Source of the DNA: Vibrio mangrovi
Lineage (GTDB): Bacteria > Pseudomonadota > Gammaproteobacteria > Enterobacterales > Vibrionaceae
Length of the DNA stretch: 64,000 nucleotides
Reading direction: 5' to 3'
Assembly (NCBI RefSeq): GCF_024346955.1
Contig: NZ_AP024884.1
Coordinates: forward strand, 1,054,001 to 1,118,000
This document shows positions 62,114 through 64,000 of the stretch, piece by piece. Under the pieces are notes generated by a model. The model had not been told where the DNA came from. It did no database searches and saw only the letters and a program-made list of their open reading frames with translations. The position numbers and the translations under genes are program-made. The number at the start of each line of letters is the position of its first letter. Within the stretch, counting starts at the first letter, position 1.

Positions 62114-63775
62114 ATGCGTTCAAAAAGATTTGAAGCACTGGCAAAACGCCCGGTTAACCAGGACGGATTCGTAAAAGAATGGGTCGAAGAAGGCTTTATT
62201 GCAATGGAAAGCCCTAACGATCCGAAACCATCAATCAAAATCGTCAACGGCAAAGTTGTCGAACTGGATGGTAAACCCGAATCCGAATTTGATTTAATTG
62301 ATTTTTACATTGCTCGTTACGGCATTAACATCGACAACGCAGAAAAAGCGATGCAGATGGACTCCGTCAAAGTCGCCAATATGCTCTGCGACCCGAATGT
62401 CAAACGAGATGAAATCATTCCACTCACCACAGCAATGACACCGGCAAAAATCGTTGAAGTCATGTCACAGATGAACGTGGTGGAAATGATGATGGCAATG
62501 CAGAAAATGCGCGCCCGCCGTACACCATCACAACAAGCCCACGTCACCAATGTCCGCGATAATCCGGTCCAGATTGCAGCCGATGCTGCTGAAGGTGCCT
62601 TCCGTGGTTTTGATGAACAGGAGACAACTGTCGCCGTCGCCCGCTACGCACCATTTAATGCGATTGCTCTGCTGATCGGTTCGCAGGTCGGCCGTCCGGG
62701 CGTATTAACTCAATGCTCTCTGGAAGAAGCCACCGAGCTGAAACTGGGAATGCTGGGTCACACCTGCTATGCCGAAACCATTTCGGTTTATGGGACAGAA
62801 CCCGTCTTTACCGATGGTGACGATACACCCTGGTCGAAAGGATTTCTGGCCTCGTCTTATGCGTCACGTGGTCTGAAAATGCGCTTTACTTCCGGTTCCG
62901 GCTCTGAGGTTCAGATGGGTTATGCCGAAGGTAAATCGATGCTGTATCTGGAAGCACGGTGTATTTACATCACCAAAGCTGCGGGTGTTCAAGGGCTGCA
63001 AAATGGTTCGGTCAGTTGTATCGGCGTTCCTTCAGCAGTGCCTTCAGGTATTCGTGCCGTACTGGCGGAGAACCTGATCTGTGCAGCGCTCGATCTTGAA
63101 TGTGCATCCAGTAACGACCAGACATTCACCCACTCGGACATGCGCCGTACCGCACGTCTTTTGATGCAGTTCTTGCCCGGTACGGACTTTATCTCCTCCG
63201 GTTACTCGGCAACCCCGAACTACGACAACATGTTCGCCGGTTCCAACGAAGATGCCGAAGACTTCGATGACTACAACATCATCCAGCGGGACCTGAAAGT
63301 CGATGGCGGCCTTCGCCCGGTGCGTGAAGAAGACGTGATTGCCGTCCGTAACAAAGCAGCCCGTGCAATGCAGGCCGTATTTGCCGGATTAGGTTTCCCG
63401 GAAATCACCGATGAAGAAGTCACTGCTGCGACTTATGCCCACGGTTCTCAGGATATGCCGGAACGCAACATCGTTGAAGACATCAAAGCAGCTCAGGAAG
63501 TGATCGAACGTAGTCTGAGTGGACTGGATGTTGTCAAAGCGCTGGCAAAAGGCGGATTCGAAGATATCGCTCAGGATATGCTCGATATTCAGAAAGCCAA
63601 GATTTCCGGTGACTATTTGCATACATCCGCCATCATCATCGGCGATGGTCAGGTGCTTTCCGCAATCAACGATGTCAACGACTATGCCGGTCCAGCAACA
63701 GGATATCGTTTACAGGGTGAACGCTGGGATGAAATTAAAAATATCCCGAATGCCCTTGACCCGAAAGATCTTTGA
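62114..63775 (+). CDS. pduC: Propanediol dehydratase large subunit
   Basis: The 553-residue catalytic subunit of the adenosylcobalamin-dependent diol dehydratase follows the family end to end (RSKRFEALAKRPVNQDGFVKEWVEEGFIAM; HTCYAETISVYGTEPVF; FTSGSGSEVQMGYAEGKSM; FISSGYSATPNYDNMFAGSN). It turns 1,2-propanediol into propionaldehyde. It begins after GAGG and ends 15 bases before pduD. Glycerol dehydratase is closely related; the microcompartment context favours PduC. Confidence 0.95.
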   Translation: MRSKRFEALAKRPVNQDGFVKEWVEEGFIAMESPNDPKPSIKIVNGKVVELDGKPESEFDLIDFYIARYGINIDNAEKAMQMDSVKVANMLCDPNVKRDEIIPLTTAMTPAKIVEVMSQMNVVEMMMAMQKMRARRTPSQQAHVTNVRDNPVQIAADAAEGAFRGFDEQETTVAVARYAPFNAIALLIGSQVGRPGVLTQCSLEEATELKLGMLGHTCYAETISVYGTEPVFTDGDDTPWSKGFLASSYASRGLKMRFTSGSGSEVQMGYAEGKSMLYLEARCIYITKAAGVQGLQNGSVSCIGVPSAVPSGIRAVLAENLICAALDLECASSNDQTFTHSDMRRTARLLMQFLPGTDFISSGYSATPNYDNMFAGSNEDAEDFDDYNIIQRDLKVDGGLRPVREEDVIAVRNKAARAMQAVFAGLGFPEITDEEVTAATYAHGSQDMPERNIVEDIKAAQEVIERSLSGLDVVKALAKGGFEDIAQDMLDIQKAKISGDYLHTSAIIIGDGQVLSAINDVNDYAGPATGYRLQGERWDEIKNIPNALDPKDL

Positions 63776-63790
63776 GAAGGAAGGCGAAAG

Positions 63791-64000
63791 ATGGTTGATA
63801 TCAATGAAAAACTATTGCGTCAGATTGTTGAAGACGTACTGAAAGAGATGCAGGGTGCCGACAAACCGGTCTCGTTTACCCGCTCTGCTCCGCCAGCCGG
63901 AGATGAAACATTCCTGCGTGAAACAGGACAGGCGCAGACCGGGACCAGCAAAGATGAAGTAATTATTGCTGTGGGACCGGCATTCGGATTAAGCCAGACC
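63791..64000 (+). CDS. pduD: Propanediol dehydratase medium subunit, 5' part
   Basis: Seventy codons are present before the window ends. The start VDINEKLLRQIVEDVLKEMQ is an amphipathic helix like those that target enzymes into the microcompartment, and DEVIIAVGPAFGLSQT is the conserved opening of the PduD core. It would form the dehydratase with PduC and PduE. Confidence 0.92.
   Translation, partial: MVDINEKLLRQIVEDVLKEMQGADKPVSFTRSAPPAGDETFLRETGQAQTGTSKDEVIIAVGPAFGLSQT

Overview
The window looks like a chromosomal segment of a gammaproteobacterium, most probably a Vibrio. The grounds are two well-formed short attC sites plus half of a Vibrio-type (VCR-like) repeat, a VF530-type small protein, a VpsV/VpsS-like FIST-kinase pair, and a cbi-pocR-pdu block laid out as in enteric bacteria. 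Species cannot be named from the sequence alone. No rRNA, tRNA, CRISPR array or replication origin was seen.

Region 1 (1-17.3 kb) is an aromatic and hydroaromatic catabolic island. Shikimate/quinate-type dehydrogenase and a two-domain 3-dehydroshikimate dehydratase produce protocatechuate. LigAB cleaves the ring at 4,5, and LigC, LigI, LigU, LigJ and LigK take it to pyruvate and oxaloacetate. A LysR regulator with two helix-turn-helix domains sits between ligC and the ligJKUIAB operon. A tripartite tricarboxylate-type transporter (TctABC) is the likely uptake system. An ATTCAAA-type motif recurs before all four transcription units. Between the dehydratase and the transporter lies a small attC cassette cluster without an integrase, ending in a broken IS3-type remnant.

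Region 2 (17.8-26.5 kb) has a VF530 gene, a SigZ-like sigma factor with an YraQ-type permease and a CxxC thioredoxin-like protein, and then a porin, a Cys-type sulfatase and its radical SAM maturase. The porin-sulfatase leader holds two tandem BglG-type antiterminator (RAT) elements, each fused to an intrinsic terminator. Divergent to it is an effector-like gene carrying a domain that resembles the plant IQM proteins.

Region 3 (26.5-34 kb) is a complete arginine succinyltransferase operon in the Pseudomonas order aruCFGDBE, with two different succinyltransferase subunits.

Region 4 (34-47 kb) is accessory DNA with two REP-associated (HUH, Y1) transposase genes and at least five related GGTGTGTGTCC-like end motifs. 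It carries a FIST/NosP-like sensor with its kinase, an ArsR-type regulator, a putative deaminase-fold toxin or effector, a secreted serine protease, a lipoprotein and several gene fragments (ACT domain, RelE/HigB-like, DUF6506-like).

Region 5 (47-64 kb) is the anaerobic cobalamin operon cbiCDETFGHJKLMNQO-cobT, read leftward behind a cobalamin riboswitch and a perfect FNR box. It is followed by pocR and the start of the divergent pduABCD operon for B12-dependent 1,2-propanediol use in a microcompartment. The operon makes the cofactor that PduCDE needs, and PocR probably coordinates both.
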